Source of the DNA: Anarhynchus alexandrinus
Taxonomy: Eukaryota > Chordata > Aves > Charadriiformes > Charadriidae
Length of the DNA: 64,000 nt
NCBI GenBank assembly: GCA_008711295.1
Contig: VUYV01000007.1
Coordinates: 5,666,957 to 5,730,956 of the forward strand
Reading direction: 5' to 3'
The notes beneath the pieces are model-generated. The model was not told where the DNA came from. It worked only from the letters and a program-made list of their open reading frames with translations, and made no database searches. Positions within the stretch are counted from its first letter, which is position 1; every line of letters begins with the position of its first letter. Positions 1 to 37,100 of this stretch are shown here, one piece after another. Position numbers and translations under genes: made by a program.

Positions 1-1035
1 CACCTAATCCCCATACATTTTGATAAAGTCTAAAGTCTGTGTGCCTCTGGGAGCCTGGGCTGCCTTCGAGCCCTGGCTAAGCACCTTACCTAGACCTGGG
101 CTAGGGCCTGGATGCGAGCTGCCTGAAAATCAGTGCCCAGCGTTATCCCAGGATATTTTCCCATGGGAAGGAGGGCTGTCGCAGCGACGCAGAAACTTCC
201 TTCAACTGCCTGACGCATCCAGTTCGGGTCATTAACAAAGCATTTCCCAATCAGGAGCCGAGGGTGTTAGGAAGCCCCAGCTGTGTTTTACGAGAGTCTG
301 GATATTTGCAGAGTGTTTCTCAATCGCTTCGCTTTCTCCTCAGTCTTTGGAAAGAAGCCTTCCCTCCAGGCCGCTTCAGTGGGACACGGTATGTTATCTG
401 TAGCAGCTACCTACATCATGCTGGTGGGGTGTCCCACAGCGCTCATCAGCTTTTGCTAGAGCTGGTGGGACCTGGGAGATGCGAACAGGCAACACTGAAA
501 TGCTTCATTGGAAAACACCAGTTCGATGGAATTTGGCCAGGTTCCGGGTACCGTGGGCTGCAACACAGGTGACAGTCTGGGGTTTTGGCCCCATCGTGAT
601 CTGGGTGTCACCACTTCCACTGCCCCAAAGATAGGAAGGTGCACCTGGATGTCCTGGGAGAAAACTGTTCTCCTGCAGAAAATTGCACATATGTTTTTCT
701 CTGACTGGGAATAACATTCAATCCCTCAATGCAGTTTTTACTGTCAAAAGAGGATCTTAATCTCATAGTTTACACCTTAGAGACAATTTAAGCCTAAGCG
801 AATCCTGTAGTCATGATGCCTGGGGGAGGATGTAGGTGTCCTGGTGCAAAGCAGAGCACGATGCTCCCTGACAGGCAGCTATAAATCTTCCAAAAGGATG
901 TAACTGGTTAACTTTAGCCATATGTTGAGATCCACCATGAAAGTGCTCCCCTCTACCGAATGAAAGACTGTGGTTTTTTAATAAATGAGCATCACAACTT
1001 CACACATCACGCATTTATGTCCTCTCCCTGATGTA
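1..1035. other. 5' flank of ATP2C2, no gene seen
   Basis: No open frame here resembles a known protein and I see no repeat family I can name. The upstream neighbour in mammals (WFDC1) is not visible. It is probably intergenic DNA with possible ATP2C2 regulatory sequence. Confidence 0.5.
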
Positions 1036-1595
1036 AATATAAGTACCGGCGTTGTGCTGACTGGAGCATTTCTCAAGGAGGATTTCTCCAGCCTGGAAGT
1101 TTACAAACAGGCTTGGCAGTGTGTGTAACCTGTCTTGCCTCTGCACGCAGCGGCCTCAGCAAAACAACCTCCCTATCTGCCTGCCCGAGATGTGGCACCC
1201 GCCGACGCTCCTCCCGCAGCAATTTTTCAGAGGGCGGAGGAAAACAGAGAGCTGCAAAACCTCAACCTGCTCTTCGGGTGCCGGCCCTGCACGCAGGTAG
1301 GGCCACCTCACTCCTGTATCAGCCACGGTCTTGAACACAGACAGGCTTCCCCTGGCAGGGTTTTACGGGCGAAGCGCCCTGCGTCGCTGCTCGAAGGGTG
1401 CGCAGCCTCCCTCCCTCCGGCACCTGCGGCCGAAGGCGTGACTTGGCGGCGGGTGAGCGCTGCCTCTCCCTGCCTGTAACCATAGCCCCGCGCTTGCAGG
1501 GGAATTCGAGCCAGCGCTGCCGGCAGCGGGTGGCCCCATCCCAGTGGCCCCATCGCGGTGGCTCCCGGGGCGCTTCCCACCGCTGCGCAGCGAAG
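1036..1595 (+). promoter_or_regulatory. ATP2C2: Putative ATP2C2 promoter and 5' UTR
   Basis: GC content and CpG density rise from about 1180 and stay high to about 1700, around the start codon at 1596. A TATA-like AT-rich stretch (aaatataag) lies at about 1036-1044. A good splice donor (cag|gtaggg) follows 1296, and a good acceptor (cttgcag|g) precedes 1500. A noncoding first exon ending at 1296 could therefore be spliced to the ATG exon starting at 1500; equally, the 5' UTR may be continuous. The transcription start cannot be fixed from sequence. Confidence 0.4.
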
Positions 1596-27493
<25,898 letters not shown>

Positions 27494-27885
27494 TACAAAC
27501 TTCCTCTAAAGATATGCTTGGAACGGAGCTGTGATGCTGGATAATCCAAATGCACCATTTTCTGATGCTGCACATCCTTTCTGAAGATACTGAAGTGAAT
27601 CTGTACCTCCAGTCCTTCCTACTCCAGAGTCTCTTCCTTCTACACGCTCTGCTCAGGCTGTTTTAGCCATCTACAGAAACCTCCGGAGCAGCTCCTGTTT
27701 TAAACCAAGATCAGGTATATTTTTATAACGTTGACCTATATATATGTCAAGAATGCTGCGATAGTCCCAGACACAATAACACAGTTTCACACCTGTACAG
27801 AAAAATCTATTGTGCATAAACTGAAATTTTATTTATTTAAATCAAAATGATTTTTATTAATAAAATCTACATTTTAAAATGTTAC
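27494..27885 (+). other. ATP2C2: ATP2C2 3' UTR (probable)
   Basis: About 390 bp from the stop codon to just past the AATAAA at 27859-27864. No coding sequence. The cleavage site is inferred, not seen. Confidence 0.6.
27859..27864 (+). terminator. ATP2C2: ATP2C2 polyadenylation signal
   Basis: Canonical AATAAA about 366 bases after the stop codon, the first such hexamer on the + strand after the gene ends. Minus-strand AATAAA copies (TTTATT on +) also lie at 27828-27837, so the site could serve convergent transcripts. Confidence 0.6.
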
Positions 27886-30800
27886 AGATAAGTATCTGAA
27901 TGAGACTGCTGATTTAGACCCGTCCTTTTATATTAAATTAGAAGACTGGAAAAGACCTGCCTTGACAAGCGCTTCTTTTCCTACAGTCAATCTACAGTGT
28001 TTCTACATTCCTCGATGTCTCGCCTTGCTTCAGCAAGGCTCTCAAGGGAACTGTGGGGAGCTGCCAAACAAAGAGTAGAGAGCTAAAGTGCCAACCCTCG
28101 GCTGTCAGCTTTTGCCAAACACTGCCGTCATTTTTTTTGTACTGATCTGATGCACAGTAGTGGATGGATTTAATGGGGAAGGGACTCACTTTCACACGTG
28201 CATCAGAATAAAGATGACAGACAGACATAGCAGGGATGTTAAGCTTTGTAGTTGGATCAACAGCTGCATAAAAGTGATTGAGAGATGTTTGGATCATAGC
28301 TAAGCCCACTGCTGATAAACACCTTCCAAACATTTTTAGATGCATCGACATGAAGCACATATTGCTTAATCATTAGGGTAAAAAAAAAAAAAAGTTAGAG
28401 TCTCTTTCAAGTCCCTCTTTTACATTTAAAGAACAATTTTGAATAATCCCATCTGCTGGTTGGATTAGTAGTTTCCTAGTACGTAATGTTTCACCGATAC
28501 ATTTGGTAGAAGTGCCAGAAGTTTTCTTCTTGCCCCAGCTTAACAGCTTCACTTCAAAGTAAAGTTTAAGAGTCTCAGAGAAGAACTTGGCAAAAAACAC
28601 AATTTCAGAGGTCAAAATACTATGCTGATCTTCACAAGATGATGTTTAAACAGTGTTTCATTTTGGATCCATAGCCTAGAAAGAACCAGCTACTGATATT
28701 TATTTTAAATCAAAGAAAACCTGGCCACTGAAATATTTTTGGTGAAGAGCAGCTTTGTGCAATTCACACCCCCTAGATACAATCTGCAAAGGTGTCTGCT
28801 CCCTATTTTTTTAAAAATCCTTGCAAATGGTTTCAGTCCTCAAAAAAACCCAAGTCTCTGCCTTGTAATGGAAGGAAAAGAAAGTCTAGTTGTTTATTTT
28901 ATGTGTAACTGCAGAAATTCAACTATATCTCATTCCTGTATGCCATCCATTTCAAGTATTTAGTATGCTCAGCTGGTGCCTAAGCGAAGAATACCTCTGA
29001 GACTTATGGTGGGAGTTTGAGAATGTTAAAACAGAAGCCAGCATCACCACACTTACAGAGTGCATCGTGTACTTAATTGCTGTCTGTATAGCACTCCCTA
29101 CTTTGTACCATCTAAAATTCTTATTGAAATATACAGGGAAGAAAATTATACAACAGTAACAGTGCAATTGTTTTAATGCTTACATTTTTTTCTATGTGTT
29201 ACAAACTTGGGAGACTATCTTGTTTATTTAAGCAAATACAAGATAAAAGGACGTTAGCTCAGGCCTTTCACAGCATACTCTGTACTGGAACAAATAGCAT
29301 ATATGCCCCAATCATTAGTTCAGGTAGCACACAAAACGCACAGTTGAGTTCCAGGGTGTCTGGCTGGAGCGATTTCTGCATGCTCTCCTTTCAAGGCTAA
29401 ATTCATATTGTTTAATAAAATTTTTAAAAACAGGATCTACAGTAAGGCACAAGTGCAGATTATTCAGAATATTCTAATCTGGCTCCCTAGGAAAAACATC
29501 GGGTAGGAGAAAAAAAAAAAAGACTACACACAAGAAAATGCTAAGGGAAAGAATTTGAAGGAAGGCCACATGATTGGGAATTGCAGTAATTTTATAGACT
29601 ATTACAACACATTTTTTGCTCTACGCTGCACAGAAGACAAACTCAAGCTAGGACAAAACAGATTTGATACAGTCCTCCTCCTTAGGAGGAGAAAGACTGA
29701 CAATCATACATAGTAATAACCAAACACAATTTGCTGAGTTAGAAATGACAGTTTCTGGTAGAAATTACGGTTATTTTTGACAAGTTAATTACACATAGAA
29801 TTAGCAAGGTCAAGCTAATAATTACTCATAGATGTGAACGGATTCAAGTAGAGAAAGCCCTGAGTATGAGAGACCTGACAAAATTGGCATTGACTGGTGA
29901 ACAGCCAACAAATCAGAGCAAAGCCTCTAACCCACTAGTTGCATTTCACATTGTGGAGTTTTTTTTCCATCATACAGTAATGATTAATTGTGTGGAAGCA
30001 AAGTATAGAGCATTCTTCTTTAAATGTGTTACAGACATAACCCTGATTTTTTTTATTTTTTCTTTTTTACAAGGTATCTGCAGATACTATTCCCAATTAA
30101 CTGTGGATGCGTCGTACTTAATCCTTTTTACAGCCTGATCTTTTACTCCAGTCTTAAGTGAGGCTGCTAAAGAAGGTACCTTCCCTAGAGAATTTCTGCT
30201 GGAGGTATGGCCCGTTCTTAGGATAAATATGGCTGAATGACTCCCAGTGGCTCTGTTCTACTGAGTTTAAAAAGCAATAGGCAAATTTCTGCAGAAACCT
30301 CTTAAGTGAAATGCACTAAGGTGTAGTGTAGTACTATAAAACTGGATATTATATACTCAACATTCTGTACATCTTACAGCCCATATACAGTCACTTGCTG
30401 AAAATCTGACTTAGAAAACATGAAATTTAATGCTTTAACTGGAGCAGTGCAAATTAATAGCATCCCTCATATGAAATCACGCAGACTATTCTATGTTTAC
30501 CAATGTAAAACATCATTACAATTTGCAAGCTTCACTGACTAATTTCATTGCATGCAAATAAATATGTGCAGTTGAGGTATAAGAGCCTTAATCAGTGTCT
30601 TGAACAGGCTTTATATAAATATGTGTCAATTTTCCAAGTCAGTAAGCCGTACTGTCAATAACTTCGTCTTTTGTTTTTAATTCTGCATGCAGACAGGATC
30701 TATCAGGAATGCTAGCAAATTCATATTCAGCTAGAACTTAGAGATGTCTAATCATTAAGTACCTAATTAATTCTTCTGTCGTCCCCCAAAAAAACCTTTC

Positions 30801-30975
30801 CGGCAGGATGTTGTATTGGACCTAAATATTACATAAGTACGAGGCTTAAGCTTCCCAGATAATTAGGTAAATGTAAGGAAAAAAAGGGAGGATAATGTAT
30901 CCTGTCCAAGGAACATTAACACTCAGGAGCAGGGGAAAAAAAAAAAAAAAGTTTTTTCATGTTACTGTGATTCTT
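27886..30975 (-). other. Convergent intergenic region, probably including the MEAK7 3' UTR
   Basis: No coding exon is recognisable on either strand. Minus-strand AATAAA candidates (TTTATT on +) occur at 30052-30057, 29223-29228 and 28699-28704, so the MEAK7 3' UTR could be about 0.9 to 3 kb long. A 122-codon minus-strand frame at 27992-28360 has no recognisable similarity and is most likely chance. There is a poly-A run at 30936-30950 just past the MEAK7 stop. Confidence 0.5.
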
Positions 30976-31107
30976 TTAGTTCTCATCATCATCCTCATCC
31001 TCTTCAATGGGTTCTCGTAGACCTTCGCTCTGACGACTTTTTCCAGCCATTTCTAATAGGGCCTGAGCCTCAGGATCTACATCCAGGATACTCTTCTTAC
31101 CTTTTGG
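30976..31107 (-). CDS. MEAK7: MEAK7 coding exon 7 (last)
   Basis: Encodes residues 429-471 and the stop (30976-30978). Contains KKSILDVDPEAQALLEMAGK and SRQSEGLRE, both close to human, then an acidic tail longer than the human end. The acceptor, ttttgaag|cca, is weak but is the only one that keeps frame. Confidence 0.9.
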   Translation of the reverse strand, partial: PKGKKSILDVDPEAQALLEMAGKSRQSEGLREPIEEDEDDDEN

Positions 31108-34100
31108 CTTCAAAACAAAATAGAACATAGTCAATCTGAAATGTCATTATGAATGAATCGATATCAGGCAACAAGAAAGAGACATTCTCAAAAGTCCACA
31201 AGTAATCTGCTTTGCGAGCTTGTCCCAGTGAAGCATACATACTTTCAAGTAAGGCATTTAAGATTCACTGGGATACATCAAATGATTTTTAGTGCTGCAG
31301 TTACACAAACCAGTCATAAACTTCTCCTAAGATGACAGTGAACTATTCCAAGTTTATTCAGGTTACAAGCCAGCCAGAACATCCTGGTTAACTTGACCTC
31401 AGTTTGAAGTGCAGACGTGAACTTTTTTTATAAAGAAGAGATTTGAGTACAATTCAACATTTTTTGTAAACAATTTGTTCTGTTTCTATTTAGAGCTATG
31501 TGTCCTCTGAACAGACAGAGCACATTAAGCTAGTATGAAAAGAAATAAAATTTAAAAAAAAAAAACACCCAACCAAACACCAAAATGTCCAGACCAGACA
31601 GTTTAATAAGAGAATAAATTACAAAGACAGAGGAGACTGGAAAGAGGTCTCCTACTCATTCCCAGAAATAAACCAGATGAAGAAAGACTAGCATAAATCT
31701 ATTGACATAAATTTACTGTAAAACTATAGTAAATTTGAAGTTACTGATAAGGAAATCTTTTGGGTTCTCTTCCTGAACTATAGATTAGGCTTCACTTGTG
31801 AGCTTCCAGTGCTTTCTCTCTGTCTTACATACGCTGGGTTTTACTGAACCCCTCCAAGGAGGTTCCTTCTGGAGACCGTTCCTCAATATCAAAAAGGCCT
31901 TTTGAAATTCAGGATAAAGTACGGCTTTTTTGACTCTACCATTTCATGGCTCCTGATATTATTTCTTGTTGGCACCCTCAATAATTCCACTACTGCATTG
32001 CCATTTACCTGCTACAAAATATACGGCATCGCAGGGCCAGTTAAGGAAAACATTATTCATTACAATGGAGAGACAGTGTTTAATCAAAAAACTGCAACTG
32101 CAAGTTTTGCATTGGCATCTCCTGTTCCACTCAGGACACAATTTCAGAGGTTTCAATTTTGTTCACCTACCCCTGCACTTTCAGGGAGGTCTCCCACTGC
32201 CCAAACTTCCATGGCATCCAGGGTAAAATCCTCTTTCGCTGACAGCTGGGGACTGTTGTAGGTGGTACATCGAGGTTTTGCTTTACTGTGTCCCTTCCCA
32301 TAGTCACTGTCTACCCAGAGTCCGAAGTAACCATGTTGTCCACCCATACCCTGTGAAGCAAAGCAGCACACTAAACACTTGCTACACATGTAAAACAGAC
32401 TGTGCAAGTTATGAAACTCAGAGTATAAATTGCTATTTTCAGTATTTATGCCACACTTTGGTGGGTAGGGAAAAAGGATGTTCTGAGTGAACCTGGGCTC
32501 CTGTACCAAAATCCAGTATTCCTGAAGACAAACAAGAATTTACCAGAGTGATACTGCCCTCCCTCTACGCTTTACAGAATACCAGCACTTCAGCTGTGTC
32601 TTGTGCCAGAAATTTAGCTCACTGGCTTCTGTTTACAGATTAAGAGTTCCATCTTAAACAGGGTGAAAGTGGTCAGGTTTGCTGCCTCTTTTCCATTTAG
32701 AGAAGTATCTACAGAAACAAATAATCTAACTTGATGTTGTTTGGTTTCTTCAGAGCAAATTTACTACAGACTGCTGCAATTCCCAAAGTTATGGGCACAT
32801 AATGCTATAAAACTGTAAAGCACTTTTCAAAACAGTTGGTGTGTTGTAGCTCTGTAGAAACTCCTCTGCATCTGGAGAGCTCATTCCTGAACTTGAGTAA
32901 ATGGAGCTTCTGCCACTGTAATCACACAACGGCAGCAGCAGCCTACATGCAACTCTTGTACTCTGATTCTGTTGGGCTTTCTCAGCCTTCCGTAATTTAA
33001 AAAGCAGTTAGCGTGGCAGTGAGAACAGCCAGCGGAGGGATCCTCAGTTACACAGATGTGCTAGCTTGCACTGCTTCAGTGATGCGGATACATGCTGTCA
33101 ATTCTTCCAGACAACAGGGAGGGGTGCTAGAAGGGCTTGCGTGATAACCAAACCTGGCAAAAAGATTTCTTCCCAGAACCTTCATAAATCTAACCTACAT
33201 AAAGCACACCTGCGTGGGTCAGACACAATAAATTCCATCTTAGTTGATTCAGTACTTCAATATACATATCAACTGTAAAGAAAAGTATAGACCCTATCAG
33301 TACTGTAAGCAGTTCTCCATAATTATCCATAGTTCACACTTTACACTGATGTTTTAATGCTTTTTTGCGTTAAAAAATCCTCCTACTAAAAGTGTGGCTC
33401 AAATAGCAGAGAGACAGGATGAAAATGTCTTCAGAGAATAACAACTGAAATAAATCTGCTCACAGTAACAGAAGCAAAAAACATGAAACACTTCTGAACA
33501 CCAGCCACGAATCCTATTTCCAAATTGTCGTTTCTTAATACTTACAAGTCCATTTGGCATTGTTTGTTGGCCATGGTTCAAATACATGTAGTGGTCATTA
33601 TACCCCGTGTATGCGTATACAGCAAGAGAGGGGAAAACAGAAAACAGAAAGCATCTGTTGTCACCTGTAAACAGAAGAGCATCTGAGGTCAGACAACTGG
33701 CCAAGCAATAACTTGCGTACAAATAGGATAGGAAAAAAATATTGAAGAAGTGCAGCTGAATAAATCAAAGACAGCAGCTGCAATCTCAGAAAGCCAATAT
33801 CTATCTCTCGTCAAGATCTAGACCTATTGTTTATTCTCAGTTAACTCTGCGCAGGGTCATAGAAATCAATGTAATTATATGGCTGTGACCAAGGGCAGAG
33901 TCAGAGGCATGACTAGTACATTACATTACTGTGTGAGGGTACACCCATCACAGGCTTGCATCGTATCATCCAAAACTGACCAACTGCTAGACCTGTACAA
34001 ACTGATATGAGCGCAGGCACACTTACTTCTGACTATGTTGATACACAGATCAGTTTAGGGTCAATGATCTGGAGTACAATTTTCATTATGCTCAGTTAGG

Positions 34101-37100
34101 TATTCAGAGGGACCTGTGATTGTGATTGTCTAGTATGCTATGTGTGTTATTTTATCAGGAAAAAATATAAGGAAAGTGTTGTGCAATCAATGTAACATAC
34201 CATTATATTAACTGACTGAAGTGGTAATTATCAAATACTAAATAAGTATAGGAATTGAGTTTTTATAGTAGCAAAAGTGAGGATTCTCAGCAGGACAGAT
34301 TATCCAGAGTCCATAATTTTTTTTTTAAAGTCATTACAAAACTTCTTTCCAAAAAGTTACAAAAAGCACTTCCCTTCTCCCCAGAGGTTTCAAGGGAACA
34401 ACAAATTTAGCTTGTCCAAAGGACCCTTTTGCTGCTGGATTTTAAGAGGAAAACAAAGACAGTCAGCCCGCAAATGGCGACAGGAGGCTTCACCTGGTGC
34501 TTGGCTCAGCTGTTCTGAGATGGAAGATTGCCATCTGCTGGACACGTTATTTAAACTCTAATTCATCGTTTCCTTCATTTTCAACCTATGCAGCTACAGG
34601 GGTTGATAGATTTCACTGAAAAAGAATACTTGTTCCATGATCAATAAGTCCTGCAATTTTAAAAGTCTTATCAAATAACAGGCAAACTATAAACATCAAT
34701 CAGTAATATGCCTGACTGGGCACAAAGCAGAAATAATTTAGCATGTATTTTATATTTTTCAAAAATGAGTGTTATTTTTACCATATGAAAATACACTTGG
34801 AAGTATAAGAAATACTGCGTGTCATGAAAGTAAAATGACAGTACCGATTAAGTGGACAGGATTCTTGTACCTGTACAGAATAGGCAACATTTACCAGAGC
34901 CGTGAAATACTAGAAGAAAAGTGAGTTTTACCTTGAAACTGTGGCTTCACCTCCCAGGAGTGAGATGCAAACCCACCAAAGATATAACCATCTAAGTCCT
35001 TTAAGACGACTATGCAAGGACCTTTGTTCACTATATGCCCACATAACTGTGAAAAGCTTTCTCCGTGAAGCCTAGAAGAAAATAAAAGCTGCCACTTGTG
35101 CTGTAGCTCTGCAGGCAGATGAGAGTTGATGTATATGATGGATGGGATGTCAAAGAGACTGACAAGTCCTCTTCCTTTCATGCCTTTGCAGCCTGGAACC
35201 AGGTTGAGTATGTCTTTGGTTTGGTCTGGGAGAGAATGCAGAACATGGAGGCCTTGCCTGATAACAACACTGAGGAAAACCGAGATCTGTGGAACTCGGT
35301 ACACCCAATCCTCAATGACACTTTGATCAAAATTTGTCTCCATCAGCTGAGGACCCACGGGTTTTGTCCCATCTAAATAATGAGACACACAGAAACAGTA
35401 GTAAGTCTCCCAGTCTGGAAAATAATTAGTTGATTTTTAAGTGTAAACACAATATTCTATTATTTTAATGGACACGAAACCACATATGAAAGGAGCTAGC
35501 GACAGTAGAGTGCCAATTACATTAAGCAGATGCATCCACAAAACTGAGAAACATTTGCTTGTGGCATCCATTGGTTGGGCTGTCACAATTAAGAAACACG
35601 GACTCCTAGTTACAACTTAGGAGATGTTCTTTGCAAGAGAGCAAAATCTATTATTACAACAGTGCAAAGATAAACCTATGCATTGTAAAAGGACATACAG
35701 TCATAAATATATGCACATGCACCTAAATGCCTGTTACCTACAAGTCAGGTATTTGTAAAACAGACGTGTTCCATGACAAATAGTTTTGCGTGTCCACTTA
35801 AAGTGGGACTTCAAACCAAAGCTCTCCAGAATTTAGGGGAGAAAGATGGTAAGGCAAAATAAATAAAAATCTCAAGTCATTCGCAAAGCACTAAGTTTGA
35901 AATACTGGTCTCACCATGTAAATTCAAAGATGTGACCTGAAGAGAAAAATTCTTGTGAGATCAGTGATTACGTGAGCTCTGTGCCATTCTGGGATATACT
36001 ACATCAGTGCTGTTTACCTGAAAGCTTCAATTCTGATAGCAGCTGAGCAGCCAGAGCCTTTACTCCACTTGCAGAATCCCTCGTATTCTCCAAATTCCAA
36101 CCTCTCAGTTCCTTCCTGTAGTTCAGTACATGGACTACAGATGTGATCAGATCCTCTGTGAACTTAAAAAGTTAAAACATCACCATTTTGGCATTTCTTA
36201 AATAAAATTGCCAAGAACTTCAAAAGACTTTCTGAAAATAAAGTCAAGTAGTACTGAAGCTGTAATCTCAATGGCAGAAACATCTCATCTCATGAAGAGG
36301 CAGAAATAATAGAAGTGTTATTTCAGTGTCGTAAGTCTTGCAAAGTGTCCTTTTTCAAGACATTTTGTAAATGTTACTTCACAAAGCATCTCCATAAAAT
36401 ACGGCATGAAAGAGGAAGGGGAGGTCCAAATTTTGCAGTGGTAGGAGCTGCTAGTGAACTAGCATTTTGTGAGATCCCATTCTTCCATCTTGCAAGCTCT
36501 GTATTTGATTCGCACATTTATCCTGCAACTAAAGCTCTAGAAAGCATTTTGCTCAGTTCCCAGAAGCACCAGCCACACCACAACCCTTGCTGGCTCTTAG
36601 ACATAGCCAATCTCTGCACCCTTTAGAGCGAGCCTGTGAACCGTCAGACAAAACAGTCAGTGTGCTCTGCAAAGTCCAGATCCTGGCTCTCAAAGTAGGC
36701 AAGTCAGCATGGAAAAGCCCACAGCTGAAACAGTCATTACATATAACCTGGTTTGCCTACACTGTTTGTCCCAGATCAGCAAGTTAGTGGTGAAGAGATT
36801 AAAAAATACGAAAGTCAGAAATCTCTGTTCTGAATCTTGTGCTCTAAAGATTACCTCCAAATTACCTAACCCTCTCTGTTCTCTTACTGTCCCCCCCAAC
36901 ACACATTTAACTGCCTGTTTACCTCCTGGATTTGTTTGCCCTTCACAGGCCCTTCGGTCTTGGAGATCATCCTCATTATTATGGTAACCTTCTCATCTGC
37001 ATTCCCTTTTAAGAGGTTTGACATAAAAATTACAAACTGCTCCTTAGCAATCTGTTCACTCAGCCCAGATGATTTCCCAGTCAGGTCAATACTTTTCATT

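Noticed and set aside
27992..28360. 122-codon minus-strand frame between the two genes
   Set aside because: It lies in the likely MEAK7 3' UTR and has no known similarity.
31902..32261. 119-codon plus-strand frame
   Set aside because: It is antisense to MEAK7 coding exon 6, whose splice sites and homology are clear.
35119..35376. 85-codon plus-strand frame
   Set aside because: It is the antisense shadow of MEAK7 coding exon 4.
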